Source: Caldilineales bacterium
GTDB taxonomy: Bacteria > Chloroflexota > Anaerolineae > JAAEKA01
Direction of reading: 5' to 3'
DNA length: 63,738 nucleotides
Assembly (NCBI GenBank): GCA_025055015.1
Contig: JANWYQ010000088.1
Span: 1 to 63,738, forward strand
The first letter of the stretch is position 1. Each line of letters begins with the position of its first letter. The translations under genes were made by a program, and so were the position numbers. Below are positions 35,521 to 47,024 of this stretch, piece by piece. The notes under the pieces are model-generated. The model ran no database searches, had not been told where the DNA came from, and worked only from the letters and a program-made list of their open reading frames with translations.

Positions 35521-36918
35521 ATGACCCCACTCCCTCGCTTTCATCCCAACGTCTTGGCCGCCGACCCGGCGCGGCGGGCCGTGGTGTTGGACATCCTTCA
35601 GGCCGCGCTGGCTGCCGTGGAGCCGGCCGCGGCGGTGCGCCGGGCGATGGCGCGCAGCGACCGCCGCCTACTGGTGGGAGAGGTCGCCTACGACCTGGCC
35701 GCCTATCGCCGTGTCTTGCTCGTCGCCTTCGGCAAGGCGGCGCTGCCCATGGCCCAGGCCGCAGCGGAGGTCCTGGGTGACCACCTGACCGCCGGCCTGG
35801 CATTGACCCGCCGGGGGCACGCCGCGGCGGACCCCGCAGCGCAGTGGTCCCTGCCTCCCACCGTGGCCGTCCTCGAGGGAGGCCACCCCGTGCCGGACGA
35901 GGGCGGGGTCGCCGCGGCCCGGCGCATCGCGGACCTAGCGGCCGGGGCCGGCCCCGACGACCTGGTGGTGTGCCTGATCTCCGGCGGCGGCTCGGCCCTG
36001 CTCACCCTGCCGGCCGACGGCCTAACCCTGGCCGACCTGCAGGCCACCACCCAGACCCTGTTGCGCAGCGGCGCGCCCATCCAGGACCTCAACGCAGTGC
36101 GCAAACACCTGGAGCAGCTCAAAGGGGGGCAGCTCGCCCGCCTGGCCGCGCCGGCCACCGTGGTCAGCCTGGTGCTGTCGGACGTGGTGGGCAACCCGCT
36201 GGACGTGATTGCGTCCGGCCCGACGGTGCCCGACCCGACCACCTGGGCCGACGCCTGGACTGTGGTGGAGCGCTACGGCCTGCAGGATGCGCTGCCGGCC
36301 GCCGTGGTCCGGCGCCTGCAGGCCGGGCTGGCCGGTGCACTGCCCGACACCCCCAAGGCCGGCGACCTCGCCTTCCAGCGCTGTCGCACCCTGATCGTGG
36401 CCGACAACGCGGCCGCGGCCGAGGCGGCCTGTCGAACGGCTCAGCGGCAAGGGATGAACGCTGCGGTGCTCTCTACCTTCGTCGAGGGGGAGGCGCGAGA
36501 GGTGGCGCGGGTAGCCGTGGCCCTGGGCCGCGAGGTGGCGGCGCGCGGGCGTCCTCTGGCGCCGCCTGCCTGCCTGGTCCTGGGCGGCGAGACCACCGTC
36601 ACCGTGCGAGGCCACGGCCGCGGGGGCCGCAACCAGGAGCTGGCCCTGGCCGCTGCGATGGGCCTGGCCGCCATTCCGGAGGGGGACCGGCTGGTGGTGG
36701 CGAGCCTGGCCACCGACGGCAGCGACGGCCCCACCGACGCGGCCGGCGCGCTGGTGGACGGCACCACGCTGTCCCGCGGCCGTGCTCTGGGGCTGGACGC
36801 GGCCGCGCACCTGGCGGCCAACAACGCCTATCCCTTCCTGGCGGCCGTGGGCGACCTGTTGGTCACCGGCCCCACCCAAACCAACGTCAACGATCTCATC
36901 GCGGTGTGCGTGTTCTGA
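35521..36918 (+). CDS. Glycerate 2-kinase (DUF4147, GckA/TtuD type)
   Basis: A 465-residue kinase of the MOFRL family that phosphorylates D-glycerate to 2-phosphoglycerate. VAFGKAALPMAQAA and LEGGHPVPDEGG lie in the N-terminal domain, SGGGSALL is the phosphate loop, and the C-terminal MOFRL domain has GGETTVTVRGHGRGGRNQE and TDGSDGPTDAAGA. ATG 35521 fits the family's N-terminus; longer frames overlap phhB. TACAAT at 35439-35444 may be the -10. It joins glycolate/glycerate or hydroxypyruvate breakdown to glycolysis. Confidence 0.9.
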   Translation: MTPLPRFHPNVLAADPARRAVVLDILQAALAAVEPAAAVRRAMARSDRRLLVGEVAYDLAAYRRVLLVAFGKAALPMAQAAAEVLGDHLTAGLALTRRGHAAADPAAQWSLPPTVAVLEGGHPVPDEGGVAAARRIADLAAGAGPDDLVVCLISGGGSALLTLPADGLTLADLQATTQTLLRSGAPIQDLNAVRKHLEQLKGGQLARLAAPATVVSLVLSDVVGNPLDVIASGPTVPDPTTWADAWTVVERYGLQDALPAAVVRRLQAGLAGALPDTPKAGDLAFQRCRTLIVADNAAAAEAACRTAQRQGMNAAVLSTFVEGEAREVARVAVALGREVAARGRPLAPPACLVLGGETTVTVRGHGRGGRNQELALAAAMGLAAIPEGDRLVVASLATDGSDGPTDAAGALVDGTTLSRGRALGLDAAAHLAANNAYPFLAAVGDLLVTGPTQTNVNDLIAVCVF

Positions 36919-37043
36919 CGGACAGCCCGGCCGCTGATCGGCGCAAGAGGCGGGGCAGCGCCCGTGGCACAACAGCGGGAGACGGGCGTTGATGGGCGCC
37001 GGTCGCAGGGCTGTCTGCGGCGAGCCAGGGGGCGAACAGTTTC

Positions 37044-37071
37044 TTGACAAATTCTTAACTTTGGTTATACT
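37044..37071 (+). promoter_or_regulatory. Promoter of the LacI-family regulator
   Basis: TTGACA (37044-37049), 16 bp, TATACT (37066-37071). Confidence 0.75.
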
Positions 37072-37084
37072 GGAACCGCTTCCA
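37071..37084 (+). promoter_or_regulatory. LacI-type operator
   Basis: TGGAACCGCTTCCA is an inverted repeat with the central CG typical of LacI/CcpA-family operators. It begins on the last base of the -10 box, so binding would block transcription of the regulator gene. Confidence 0.6.
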
Positions 37085-37122
37085 AACGCAGCGCAGCGTG
37101 CCCGAGTCGAAGGAGACAAGCG

Positions 37123-38133
37123 GTGGCTGTCACGATCTACGACGTCGCCAAGCAGGCCGGGGTAGGTGTCGGCACGGTCTCACGTGTGCTGAACGGCAAC
37201 CCCAACGTGCGGCCGGAGACGCGCCAGCGGGTGTTGGCCGTCATCGAGGAGCTGAACTACCACCCCAGCCCGATCGCCCGTCGGCTCTCCCTGCGCAAGA
37301 CGCTTACCATCGGCGTCATCGCCCCCTTCTTCACCCGTCCTTCCATCGTTGAACGCCTGCGCGGCATCGAAGCCCTGGTCGCCGAGAGCGACTACGACCT
37401 GGTGGTTTACAACGTCGAGACTCCCGAGCGCCGCGACGCCTGTTTTCGCAGCGTGGTGGCTGGCCATCGCGTGGACGGCCTGATTGTGATCCACCTAGCC
37501 CCCACGGACGACGACGTGCGGCGCTGGGCCCAGGCCCAGACGCCGGTGATCTTGGTGGACACCCGCCACCCGGCCCTGCACCGGGTGGTGATTGACGACG
37601 TGGCCGGCGGCCACCTGGCCACCCGGCATCTGATCGAGCTGGGGCATCGTCGCATCGGCTACATCAGCGACTGGCTGGACGAGCCCTTCCACTTCACCTC
37701 CAGCCGCGATCGCCTGCTGGGCTACCAGCGGGCGCTGGCCGAGGCGGGCCTGCCCTTTCGACCGGAGTACCATCGCCAAGGCGACCACGGCCGGGAGCAG
37801 GCCCGGCAGATGGCGCATGACTTGCTGCGGCTGGCGCCGCGGCCCACGGCCATCTTCGCCCACAGCGACACCCAGGCGCTGGGCGTCATGCAGGCGGCGG
37901 CCGACCTGGGCCTACGGGTGCCGGAGGACCTGTCGGTGGTGGGCTTCGACGACATCGAGATGGCGGAGTACGCAGGCCTGACCACCGTGCGGCAGCCGCT
38001 GGCGGAGACCGGCCGCAAGGGCATTGAGCTGCTCCTGCGGCTGATGGACGACCCCAGCCTGCCCACGGCCTGCGTTGAGCTGCCCATCGAGCTGGTGGTG
38101 CGGCGCACCACGGCGCCGCCGCCTAACCCTTGA
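37123..38133 (+). CDS. LacI-family transcriptional regulator of the sugar locus
   Basis: A 336-residue repressor. The N-terminal helix-turn-helix TIYDVAKQAGVGVGTVSRVLNG is followed by the hinge (HPSPIARRLSLRKT) and a periplasmic-binding-like effector domain (VVGFDDIEMAEYAGLTTVRQP). It starts at GTG 37123. It heads the locus with aglEFG and the amylosucrase-type enzyme and probably represses it until an alpha-glucoside is present. The operator at 37071-37084 suggests autoregulation. Confidence 0.9.
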   Translation: MAVTIYDVAKQAGVGVGTVSRVLNGNPNVRPETRQRVLAVIEELNYHPSPIARRLSLRKTLTIGVIAPFFTRPSIVERLRGIEALVAESDYDLVVYNVETPERRDACFRSVVAGHRVDGLIVIHLAPTDDDVRRWAQAQTPVILVDTRHPALHRVVIDDVAGGHLATRHLIELGHRRIGYISDWLDEPFHFTSSRDRLLGYQRALAEAGLPFRPEYHRQGDHGREQARQMAHDLLRLAPRPTAIFAHSDTQALGVMQAAADLGLRVPEDLSVVGFDDIEMAEYAGLTTVRQPLAETGRKGIELLLRLMDDPSLPTACVELPIELVVRRTTAPPPNP

Positions 38134-38245
38134 ACGAAAGGAGGGAGGATCCCCGCGAAACCAAGAGTTTAACGCCCCTGCTGTCGTGTCTCGGTCGTTC
38201 GATCGGTTTCCAACCCATCTTTCCATCTCCGGAGGAGAGTTCCCC

Positions 38246-39661
38246 ATGAAGAGACAGCTTTTCGTCCTGTTCAGCCTGCTGCTGGCGGCGGCCCTGGTGC
38301 TGACGGCCTGCCCCGGCGCCCAGCCTGCAGCGCCCGCCCAGCCGGCGGCGCCCCAGCAGCCAGCTCAGCCAGCCGCTCCTGCGGCGGCCAACCCCAAGGC
38401 CGACGCGGCTGCGGCCAAGGGCCTGACCGAGCTGGCCAACGCCTACAAGGGCATGTACAAGGGCACCGTGGTCACCATGACCGGCCCCTTCACCGACGAG
38501 GACGCAGTGCGCTTCGACAACTCCGTCAAGGAGTTCGAGCAGGAGACCGGGATTGACATCCAGTACACCGGCTCCAAGGAGTTCGAGGCCAGCATCACCG
38601 TGCGCGTCCAGGCCGGCGACGTGCCCGACATCGTGGACTTCCCGCAGCCCGGCCTGCTGGGCACCTTCGCCCGCCAGGGCAAGGTCATCCCCGCGGCCAC
38701 CCTGGTGCCCGAGAGCTGGCTGAAGCAGAACTACCTGCAGTCGTGGCTGGACATGGCCACCATGCCCGGCGCCGACGGCAAGCCCGCCATGTACGGCGTG
38801 TGGCACCGCTTCAACGCCAAGTCCCTGGTGTGGTACCCCAAGGACAACTTCGACGCCGCCGGCTACAAGATCCCCACCACCTGGGATGAGCTGCTGGCGC
38901 TGCAGGATGAGATCGTGGCCGACGGCGACACCCCCTGGTGCATCGGCATCGAGTCCGGCGCAGCCACCGGCTGGCCCGCCACCGACTGGACGGAGGACCT
39001 GATGCTGCGCACCACCTCGGTGGAGAACTACGACAAGTGGGTGGCCGGCGAGCTGCCCTTCTCCTCGCCCGAGGTCAAGCGCGCCATCGAGACCTTCGCC
39101 AAGATCTGGAACGACGACCGCATGGTGTACGGCGGCCGGGCCAAGATCGTGACCACCTTCTTCGGCGACGCGCCGACCCCCATGTTTGAGGACCCGCCCA
39201 AGTGCTGGCTGCACCGCCAGGGCAACTTCATCACCGCCTTCTTCCCCCAGGGGGTGCAGTACGGCAAGGACTACGGCGTGTTCTACCTGCCGCCTGTGGA
39301 CCCGGCCTACGGCAAGCCGTTCCTGGTGGCCGGCGACATCATGGCTGCCTTCCGCGATCGGCCGGAGATCCGGGCGGTCATGCAGTTCTTCAGCACCGGC
39401 GAGGGCATCAAGGGCTGGCTGGCGGCCGGCGGCGCCCTGGGCATGCAGAAGGACGTGGACCTGGCCTGGTACGGCAGCGACCTAGAGCGGGACATCGCCG
39501 CCCTGGTGAACCAGGCCACGGCTGTGCGCTTCGACGCCTCGGACCTGATGCCGGGCGAGGTGGGCGCCGGCTCCTTCTGGCGGGAGATGACCAGCTACTT
39601 CTCCGGCGCGGTGGACCTGGACACGGCGCTGGCGGAGATCGACAAGTCCTGGCCGCGGTAA
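38246..39661 (+). CDS. aglE: Alpha-glucoside ABC transporter, substrate-binding lipoprotein
   Basis: A 471-residue family 1 solute-binding protein. The lipobox LVLTAC ends the signal peptide, a Pro/Ala/Gln-rich tether follows, and the binding domain starts near residue 65 (TVVTMTGPFTDEDAVRF, ETGIDIQYTGSKEFEA). It resembles AglE-type proteins binding sucrose, maltose or trehalose. GGAGGAG at 38231-38237 fixes the start. It lies 112 bp after lacI and 240 bp before the permeases, with a terminator-like hairpin between. Confidence 0.85.
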   Translation: MKRQLFVLFSLLLAAALVLTACPGAQPAAPAQPAAPQQPAQPAAPAAANPKADAAAAKGLTELANAYKGMYKGTVVTMTGPFTDEDAVRFDNSVKEFEQETGIDIQYTGSKEFEASITVRVQAGDVPDIVDFPQPGLLGTFARQGKVIPAATLVPESWLKQNYLQSWLDMATMPGADGKPAMYGVWHRFNAKSLVWYPKDNFDAAGYKIPTTWDELLALQDEIVADGDTPWCIGIESGAATGWPATDWTEDLMLRTTSVENYDKWVAGELPFSSPEVKRAIETFAKIWNDDRMVYGGRAKIVTTFFGDAPTPMFEDPPKCWLHRQGNFITAFFPQGVQYGKDYGVFYLPPVDPAYGKPFLVAGDIMAAFRDRPEIRAVMQFFSTGEGIKGWLAAGGALGMQKDVDLAWYGSDLERDIAALVNQATAVRFDASDLMPGEVGAGSFWREMTSYFSGAVDLDTALAEIDKSWPR

Positions 39662-39768
39662 ACCGCACACAGCCGATCGCGAGGTGGAAACGCCTCCGGC
39701 TGTGGCTCCCGGCGCCATCCGACGCCCTGCTCGGCGGCGTTCTCCCTCGGCGATCGGCCTAGCCGCGC

Positions 39769-39810
39769 GGCGGGGCTGCCGCTTCGGCCAGGCCGGCAGC
39801 CCCGCCTTTT
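39769..39810 (+). terminator. Intercistronic hairpin between aglE and aglF
   Basis: GGCGGGGCTGCCG pairs with (C)GGCAGCCCCGCC, followed by TTTT. It probably lets binding-protein message exceed permease message. The rest of the 240-bp gap holds no gene. Confidence 0.7.
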
Positions 39811-39901
39811 CCCCTCCCCCTCCGCTCTGCTCAGCTCAGGCGAGCCTCCCGGTTGATCGCTGGGCCAGGCGATCAGATCCTACTCTACAAGCGAGGCGAC
39901 G

Positions 39902-41053
39902 ATGGACGAGTTCACCGAAACCACCGTTCAAAGACACGCTCCGATCGAGGCCAGGGAGGTGAAGCCTCGAGGACCGCTGGACTGGATGGCCACCAACCTG
40001 GGCCGCATCCTCATCGCCCTGTTCGTGCCTATCGTCACCTTCCTGGTGTTGTACTGGGGGTTTCAGTTCCTGCGCGCCAGCCAAGCCCCCAAGGGGGTGA
40101 TCGCCATCGTGGCCATCGTCTGGGGCGTGGGCGGCGTGGCGCTGCTGTATGTAGTGGCTAATTGGCTGGTAGAGCAGCTGGGCGATGCCTGGCGGTCGCG
40201 GCTTCAGCCCTTCGTGTTCGTGGGGCCGGCCATCGCGATCCTCTTCTGGTATCTGGCCTTTCCCACGGTGCGTACCTTCTACCTGAGCCTGCTGGACCGC
40301 AACGCGCAGAACTTCGTGGGGCTGGCCAACTACCAGGCGGTGTTCACCGACCGCAACATGTTCATCGCCTTCCGCAACAACGTGCTGCTGTGGATCCCCT
40401 TCGGCGCGCTGTTCACCGTGGTCTTCGGCTTGTTGGTGGCGGTCTTGGCCGACCGCAGCCGCTACGAGCGCCTGGCCAAGTCGCTGATCTTCATGCCCAT
40501 GGCCATCTCCATGGTGGGCGCCGGCGTGATCTGGAACATGATCTACGCCGTGAATCCCAACATCGGCATGTTGAACGCCATCTACACCAGCCTCACCGGC
40601 AACCAGCCTGTGGCGTGGAAGGCGGCGTCGGAGATCGCGCCCTGGAACAACCTGTTCCTGATCGTGGTGATGATCTGGCTGCAGACCGGCTTCGCCATGA
40701 CCATCTTCTCGGCCGCCATCAAGGGCATCCCCACGGAGCTGATGGAGGCCGGCCGGGTGGACGGCGCCAACGAGGTACAGATCTTCTTCCGCATCATGCT
40801 GCCCTACATCCGGGGCACGGTCATCACCGTCACCACCACCGTGATCATCTTCACCCTGAAGATCTTCGACGTGGTGCAGGTGATGACGGGCGGCCAGTTC
40901 GGCACCCAGGTAATCGCCACGCAGTTCTACCGAGAGCTCTTCACCAACCAGAACTCCGGCTATGGCTCGGCCATCGCCATCGTGTTGCTGATCGCCGTGC
41001 TGCCGGTGATGGTCTACAACCTCAAGCAGTTCAGCGAACGGGAGGCCTTCTGA
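39902..41053 (+). CDS. aglF: Alpha-glucoside ABC transporter permease AglF
   Basis: A 383-residue MalF-type inner-membrane permease with about eight helices. The EAA loop that docks the ATPase reads EAGRVDGANEVQIFFRIMLP. The N-terminal extension with two helices matches the AglF branch. Its stop overlaps the aglG start (TGATG). No ATPase gene lies in this operon, so a shared MsmK/UgpC-type ATPase encoded elsewhere is expected. Confidence 0.88.
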   Translation: MDEFTETTVQRHAPIEAREVKPRGPLDWMATNLGRILIALFVPIVTFLVLYWGFQFLRASQAPKGVIAIVAIVWGVGGVALLYVVANWLVEQLGDAWRSRLQPFVFVGPAIAILFWYLAFPTVRTFYLSLLDRNAQNFVGLANYQAVFTDRNMFIAFRNNVLLWIPFGALFTVVFGLLVAVLADRSRYERLAKSLIFMPMAISMVGAGVIWNMIYAVNPNIGMLNAIYTSLTGNQPVAWKAASEIAPWNNLFLIVVMIWLQTGFAMTIFSAAIKGIPTELMEAGRVDGANEVQIFFRIMLPYIRGTVITVTTTVIIFTLKIFDVVQVMTGGQFGTQVIATQFYRELFTNQNSGYGSAIAIVLLIAVLPVMVYNLKQFSEREAF

Positions 41054-42168
41054 TGACCGCACAAGCTGTATCCCGCAAGAAGCACGGCGTCTCCTGGGGC
41101 CAGGTGTTCGTCAACGTCACCCTCATCCTCCTGGTGCTGATCTGGACCATCCCCACCATCGGCCTCTTGATCTCCTCCTTCCGCACGCGCTTCGACATCC
41201 AGACCTCTGGCTGGTGGACGGTGTTCCCCCATCGCGACTGGGTGACGGTGGAGGAGTTCCAGCCGGGGCCCGAGGTGGACCGGGACGGCGTGATGAACCT
41301 GGCCGGCGCCCAGGGCACCTTCGAGGAGTTTCGCGCCGGCATCACCCTGCCCGACGGCCGTCGCGTCCTCTGGATCGGCAACAAGCGCATCGGCCGGGTG
41401 GCGGTGCAGGAGCGCCAGTGGGTGATGAACACCAACTTCACCCTGGAGAACTACCAGGAGGTGCTGGGCGGCAAGACCTTCGAGGTGAAACAGCCGGACG
41501 GCAGCACCATCACCGTGCAGGGCTCCGACTTCAGCAGCGCGTTCATCAACAGCCTGATCGTCACCCTGCCCGCCACGGTGATCCCCATCCTGATCGCGGC
41601 CTTTGCCGCCTACGGCTTCGCCTGGATGAAGTTCCCCGGCCGCAGGCTGCTCTTCACCATGGTGGTGGCCCTGCTGGTGGTGCCGCTGCAGATCGCCCTG
41701 GTGCCGATCCTGAAGGACTACGTGCGGCTGAACCTCAACGGCACCTTCCTAGGCATCTGGCTGGCCCACACCGGCTTCGGCCTACCCCTGGCCACCTACC
41801 TGCTCTTCAACTACATCAGCAGCCTCCCGCGCGACATCCTGGAGTCCGCGTTCATTGACGGCGCGTCGCACTTCACCATCTTCACGCGGTTGATCCTGCC
41901 CCTGTCGGTGCCGGCGCTGGCCTCCTTCGCCATCTTCCAGTTCCTGTGGGTGTGGAACGACTACCTGGTGGCGCTGATCTTCATCGGCGCGTCGCCCGAC
42001 TCTCAGGTGCTCACCCAGCGCATCGCCGAGATGGTGGGCTCCCGCGGCAACGACTGGCACCTGCTGACCGCCGGCGCGTTTGTCTCCATGCTGCTGCCGC
42101 TGATCGTCTTCTTCAGCCTGCAGCGCTTCTTCGTGCGCGGCCTGCTGGCCGGCTCGGTGAAGGGCTAG
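41053..42168 (+). CDS. aglG: Alpha-glucoside ABC transporter permease AglG
   Basis: A 371-residue MalG-type permease with six helices and the EAA motif ESAFIDGASHFTIFTRLILP. A ~120-residue soluble insertion after the first helix (ending NTNFTLENYQEVL) is characteristic of AglG. It starts within the aglF stop (TGATG), ensuring paired synthesis. The C-terminus RFFVRGLLAGSVKG is typical of MalG. Confidence 0.88.
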   Translation: MTAQAVSRKKHGVSWGQVFVNVTLILLVLIWTIPTIGLLISSFRTRFDIQTSGWWTVFPHRDWVTVEEFQPGPEVDRDGVMNLAGAQGTFEEFRAGITLPDGRRVLWIGNKRIGRVAVQERQWVMNTNFTLENYQEVLGGKTFEVKQPDGSTITVQGSDFSSAFINSLIVTLPATVIPILIAAFAAYGFAWMKFPGRRLLFTMVVALLVVPLQIALVPILKDYVRLNLNGTFLGIWLAHTGFGLPLATYLLFNYISSLPRDILESAFIDGASHFTIFTRLILPLSVPALASFAIFQFLWVWNDYLVALIFIGASPDSQVLTQRIAEMVGSRGNDWHLLTAGAFVSMLLPLIVFFSLQRFFVRGLLAGSVKG

Positions 42169-42358
42169 CCAGCACGCAGGGGCACGAAGGGGCCACGCGG
42201 CGCTCGAGCTCTGAGTCCAAGGGAGCCTGCCGTCGAGCGCAGAGCGGCCCACGTTGTTTCGCTCGACAGGGCCAGCGCGCTGGAGGGGACGCCTGCGGCG
42301 GCTGGCTCTTGTTGTGCCTCGGCGCTGATGCCCCGTGGTGTGGACAGGGGTTTCTCTC

Positions 42359-44308
<1,950 letters not shown>

Positions 44309-44333
44309 GGGGCCGGCGAAGGTGATGTGCGGT

Positions 44334-44362
44334 TTGCAGCGCCCGGCCGGCCGTGGTATAAT
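44334..44362 (+). promoter_or_regulatory. Promoter of secG
   Basis: TTGCAG (44334-44339), 17 bp, TATAAT (44357-44362). Confidence 0.7.
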
Positions 44363-44392
44363 CGCCGCTAGTCCATCGGAGGCAACACCAGC

Positions 44393-44611
44393 GTGCAACT
44401 GATACTCTACATCGTCCAGATCATCCTGGCCCTAACCCTGGTTGGGTTGGTGCTGTTGCAGTCCAAGAACATGGGCAGCCCTGCGGTCTTCGGCGGCAGC
44501 GACAGCTTTCGCGCCAGCCGCCGCGGCTTGGAGCGCACCATCTTCAACCTGACCGCCATCGTCAGCGGCCTCTTCTTCGTCGTCTCGCTGATCGTGGTGA
44601 TCATCTCCTGA
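44393..44611 (+). CDS. secG: Preprotein translocase subunit SecG
   Basis: A 72-residue two-helix membrane protein of the SecYEG channel. The first helix ends in VGLVLLQSKNMGSPAVFGGS, the conserved Gln and glycine-rich loop of SecG. The second helix is at the C-terminus. It starts at GTG 44393 behind GGAGG (44378-44382). Confidence 0.9.
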   Translation: MQLILYIVQIILALTLVGLVLLQSKNMGSPAVFGGSDSFRASRRGLERTIFNLTAIVSGLFFVVSLIVVIIS

Positions 44612-44692
44612 CGTCCTCTGCAGGTCAGACCTCTTCCGTGGCCGCGTCTGCACCCTGTGCGACGCGGCTCTGTTTGTTTGAAAGGAAGCTGC

Positions 44693-46351
44693 GTGGGCCG
44701 CGCCATTCGCTGGCAAGCGATCATTGCGTTCTTAGGCATCCTGCTGCTGGCGGCCGTCCTGGCGTCGCGGGCCCCCCAGTTCACCAGCGTCACCGTAGCT
44801 GCCCCCGGCGGCGTCTACCAGGAGGCGGTGGTGGGGATCCCGCAGGCCATCAACCCCCTGCTGGGCTTCACCAACCAGCTCGACCGAGACTTGAGCGAGC
44901 TGATCTTCCAGGGCCTGGTGCGCTTGGACCAGCGCGGGGAGCTGCAGCCGGCTCTGGCGGAGCGCTGGGAGATTGATCCCACGCAGACGGTTTACGTCTT
45001 CCACCTGCGGCGGGACGTGCGCTGGCACGACGGCGCGCCGTTCACCGCCGCCGACGTGCTCTACACGGTGGGGGTGCTGCAGAGCGATGAGTTCGCCGAT
45101 CCGAGCTTCCCGGCGCCCTCCTTCCTGGCCGAGCTCTGGCGCAACGTCGAGGCCACCCAGTTGGACGACTACACCGTCCAGTTTCGCCTGAAGGAGCCCT
45201 ACGCGCCCTTCCTCTACGAGAACACCCTCGGCATCCTGCCGGCGCACCTGTGGGAGAAGGTCCCGGTAGCAGAGATGCCTCGCTCGCTGCTCAACCTACA
45301 GCCGGTGGGCACCGGGCCCTGGCGGGTGGCGAGGCTGGACGCCGAGAAGCTGCGCCTAGAGCCCAACCCGACCTTCGACGGCCCCAAGCCGTACCTGGAG
45401 GCCGTGGAGTTCGTGTTCCATCCCGACTACGCCAGCGCCCTGGCGGCCTTTCTCACCGACCGCACCGACGGCGTGAGCCAGGTCCTCGGCCAGGACCTGA
45501 GGACGGTTGCCGCTAGGCCGGACGTTCGGCTGCTGTCCGCGCCGCTGGCCGGCGAGACCTTCCTATACTTCAACCTGACCAACCCCAACGCGCCGTTCTT
45601 TGCCGACAAGCGAGTGCGCCAGGCGCTCTGGCTGGCCCTGGACCAGCAGGCGCTGATAGATCGTGCGCTGGCGGGCCAGGGGGTGCCGGCCTATGGTCCG
45701 ATCATGCAGGGCACCTGGGCCTACGCCGCGCCGCCGCGGCCGGCGCCGAACCGGCAACAGGCCGCCCAGATGCTGGCCGAGGCCGGCTGGGTGGACACCG
45801 ACGGCGACGGCGTGCGGGACCAGGGCGGCAAGCCGCTGGCCTTCGTGGCCGTGGGCGACCACGAGGGGCTGCTCAGCGCGCTGGCCGAGCAGTGGGCGCC
45901 GCTGGGCGTGGCCGTGAAGCCCCAGGTCGTCAACATCATCAGCCTGGCAGCCGACTACTTGAGCCCGCGGACCTTCGAGGCGGCGCTGGTGCACTGGCAG
46001 CTCAGCGGCGATCCCGACCCGTATCCCCTGTGGCACTCGACCCAGATCGAGAACGGCCAGAACTACACCGGCTGGGACCATGTGCGGGCGGACGAGGTGC
46101 TGGAGCAGGGCCGCTCGACGGTGGATCCCGGCCAGCGCTTCCGGCTGTACGAGGAGTTTCAGCAGATCTTCGCCGAGGAGCTGCCGGCGCTGCCCCTCTA
46201 CTTCGACGTGTACACCTTCGCCGTGAACGAGAAGGTGAAAGCGGCGCAGGTGGGCCGCCTCAACACCCCTGCCGATCGTCTGTTGACCCTGCCGCAGTGG
46301 TACATGGTGACGCAAGAGGTGGTGCGGCCGGCCGACGGCGAGCAGCCGTAG
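44693..46351 (+). CDS. Family 5 extracellular solute-binding protein (oligopeptide/dipeptide type)
   Basis: A 552-residue exported binding protein. A hydrophobic N-terminal segment (WQAIIAFLGILLLAAVLA) acts as signal or anchor; no lipobox cysteine is seen. The mature part has the SBP_bac_5 pattern: NPLLGFTNQLDRDLSELIFQGLV, WHDGAPFTAADVLYT, KEPYAPFLYE, GTGPW and VRQALWLALDQQ. GTG 44693 with AGGA 6-9 bp upstream is the best start. No permease genes are adjacent, so it is an orphan or works with a transporter elsewhere. It probably binds a peptide. Confidence 0.85.
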   Translation: MGRAIRWQAIIAFLGILLLAAVLASRAPQFTSVTVAAPGGVYQEAVVGIPQAINPLLGFTNQLDRDLSELIFQGLVRLDQRGELQPALAERWEIDPTQTVYVFHLRRDVRWHDGAPFTAADVLYTVGVLQSDEFADPSFPAPSFLAELWRNVEATQLDDYTVQFRLKEPYAPFLYENTLGILPAHLWEKVPVAEMPRSLLNLQPVGTGPWRVARLDAEKLRLEPNPTFDGPKPYLEAVEFVFHPDYASALAAFLTDRTDGVSQVLGQDLRTVAARPDVRLLSAPLAGETFLYFNLTNPNAPFFADKRVRQALWLALDQQALIDRALAGQGVPAYGPIMQGTWAYAAPPRPAPNRQQAAQMLAEAGWVDTDGDGVRDQGGKPLAFVAVGDHEGLLSALAEQWAPLGVAVKPQVVNIISLAADYLSPRTFEAALVHWQLSGDPDPYPLWHSTQIENGQNYTGWDHVRADEVLEQGRSTVDPGQRFRLYEEFQQIFAEELPALPLYFDVYTFAVNEKVKAAQVGRLNTPADRLLTLPQWYMVTQEVVRPADGEQP

Positions 46352-46395
46352 GGCAGACGACTCGCCGGGCAGCTCTTGAGGGGCCTCCGGCGAGT

Positions 46396-46424
46396 TTGAC
46401 ATTTTGGGCCAATAGTGGTAAACT
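46396..46424 (+). promoter_or_regulatory. Promoter of tRNA-Leu
   Basis: TTGACA (46396-46401), 17 bp, TAAACT (46419-46424), 16 bp before the tRNA. Confidence 0.75.
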
Positions 46425-46439
46425 CGCACTCGAAAGTGA

Positions 46440-46523
<84 letters not shown>

Positions 46524-46540
46524 CCTCAGACGGAGCCCTG

Positions 46541-46570
46541 GTCCCAGATGCGCGCATCTGGGACTATTTG
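46541..46570 (+). terminator. Terminator after tRNA-Leu
   Basis: GTCCCAGATGCG/CGCATCTGGGAC perfect stem followed by a short T-rich tail. Confidence 0.7.
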
Positions 46571-46599
46571 TTCCGGCCTCGGTTGGCCCAGGAGCCTCC

Positions 46600-46983
46600 A
46601 TGTCCTCGAAGACGCCGCCGATTAGCTTCACCCCCAAGCAGTTGGTGCTCTTGGTGGGTTTGGCGTGGGTGGTGGCCTTGGGCTTTAGCTACACCAGCCG
46701 CGTGATTGCCCATCGCGACCTGAAGGCCCAGGAAGCGCAGTGGCAGGCGGAGGTGGAGCTGGAGCGACAGCGGCTGCAGGAGAACCAGCGGCTCCTGGAG
46801 GAGGTTAAGACGGACCGCTACGTGATCAAGCGGGCCCGGGTGGACCTGGGCTGGACCTTCCCCGACGAGGTAGCGATCCGCGTGGTGGGCGACCAGGCCG
46901 GCCAGGTGGGTGCACCTACTGCGACGCCCACGCCGCAGCCCGGCTGGCAGGGATGGTGGCGGCGACTCATCGGACGGCAGTAG
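46600..46983 (+). CDS. FtsB/DivIC-like septum formation initiator
   Basis: A 127-residue bitopic protein: one transmembrane helix (about 15-32) followed by a coiled coil (LKAQEAQWQAEVELERQRLQ) and a conserved DRYVIKRARVDLGWTFPDE segment, the FtsB/DivIC hallmark. A Pro/Thr tail (TATPTPQPGW) is added. It should help assemble the division complex. GGAG lies 5 bp before ATG 46600. Confidence 0.82.
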   Translation: MSSKTPPISFTPKQLVLLVGLAWVVALGFSYTSRVIAHRDLKAQEAQWQAEVELERQRLQENQRLLEEVKTDRYVIKRARVDLGWTFPDEVAIRVVGDQAGQVGAPTATPTPQPGWQGWWRRLIGRQ

Positions 46984-46985
46984 GC

Positions 46986-47013
46986 TTGACTCGGCTGCTG
47001 AATTGTGTATAAT
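46986..47013 (+). promoter_or_regulatory. Promoter of initiator tRNA
   Basis: TTGACT (46986-46991), 16 bp, TATAAT (47008-47013). Confidence 0.7.
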
Positions 47014-47024
47014 GCAACATGCGA

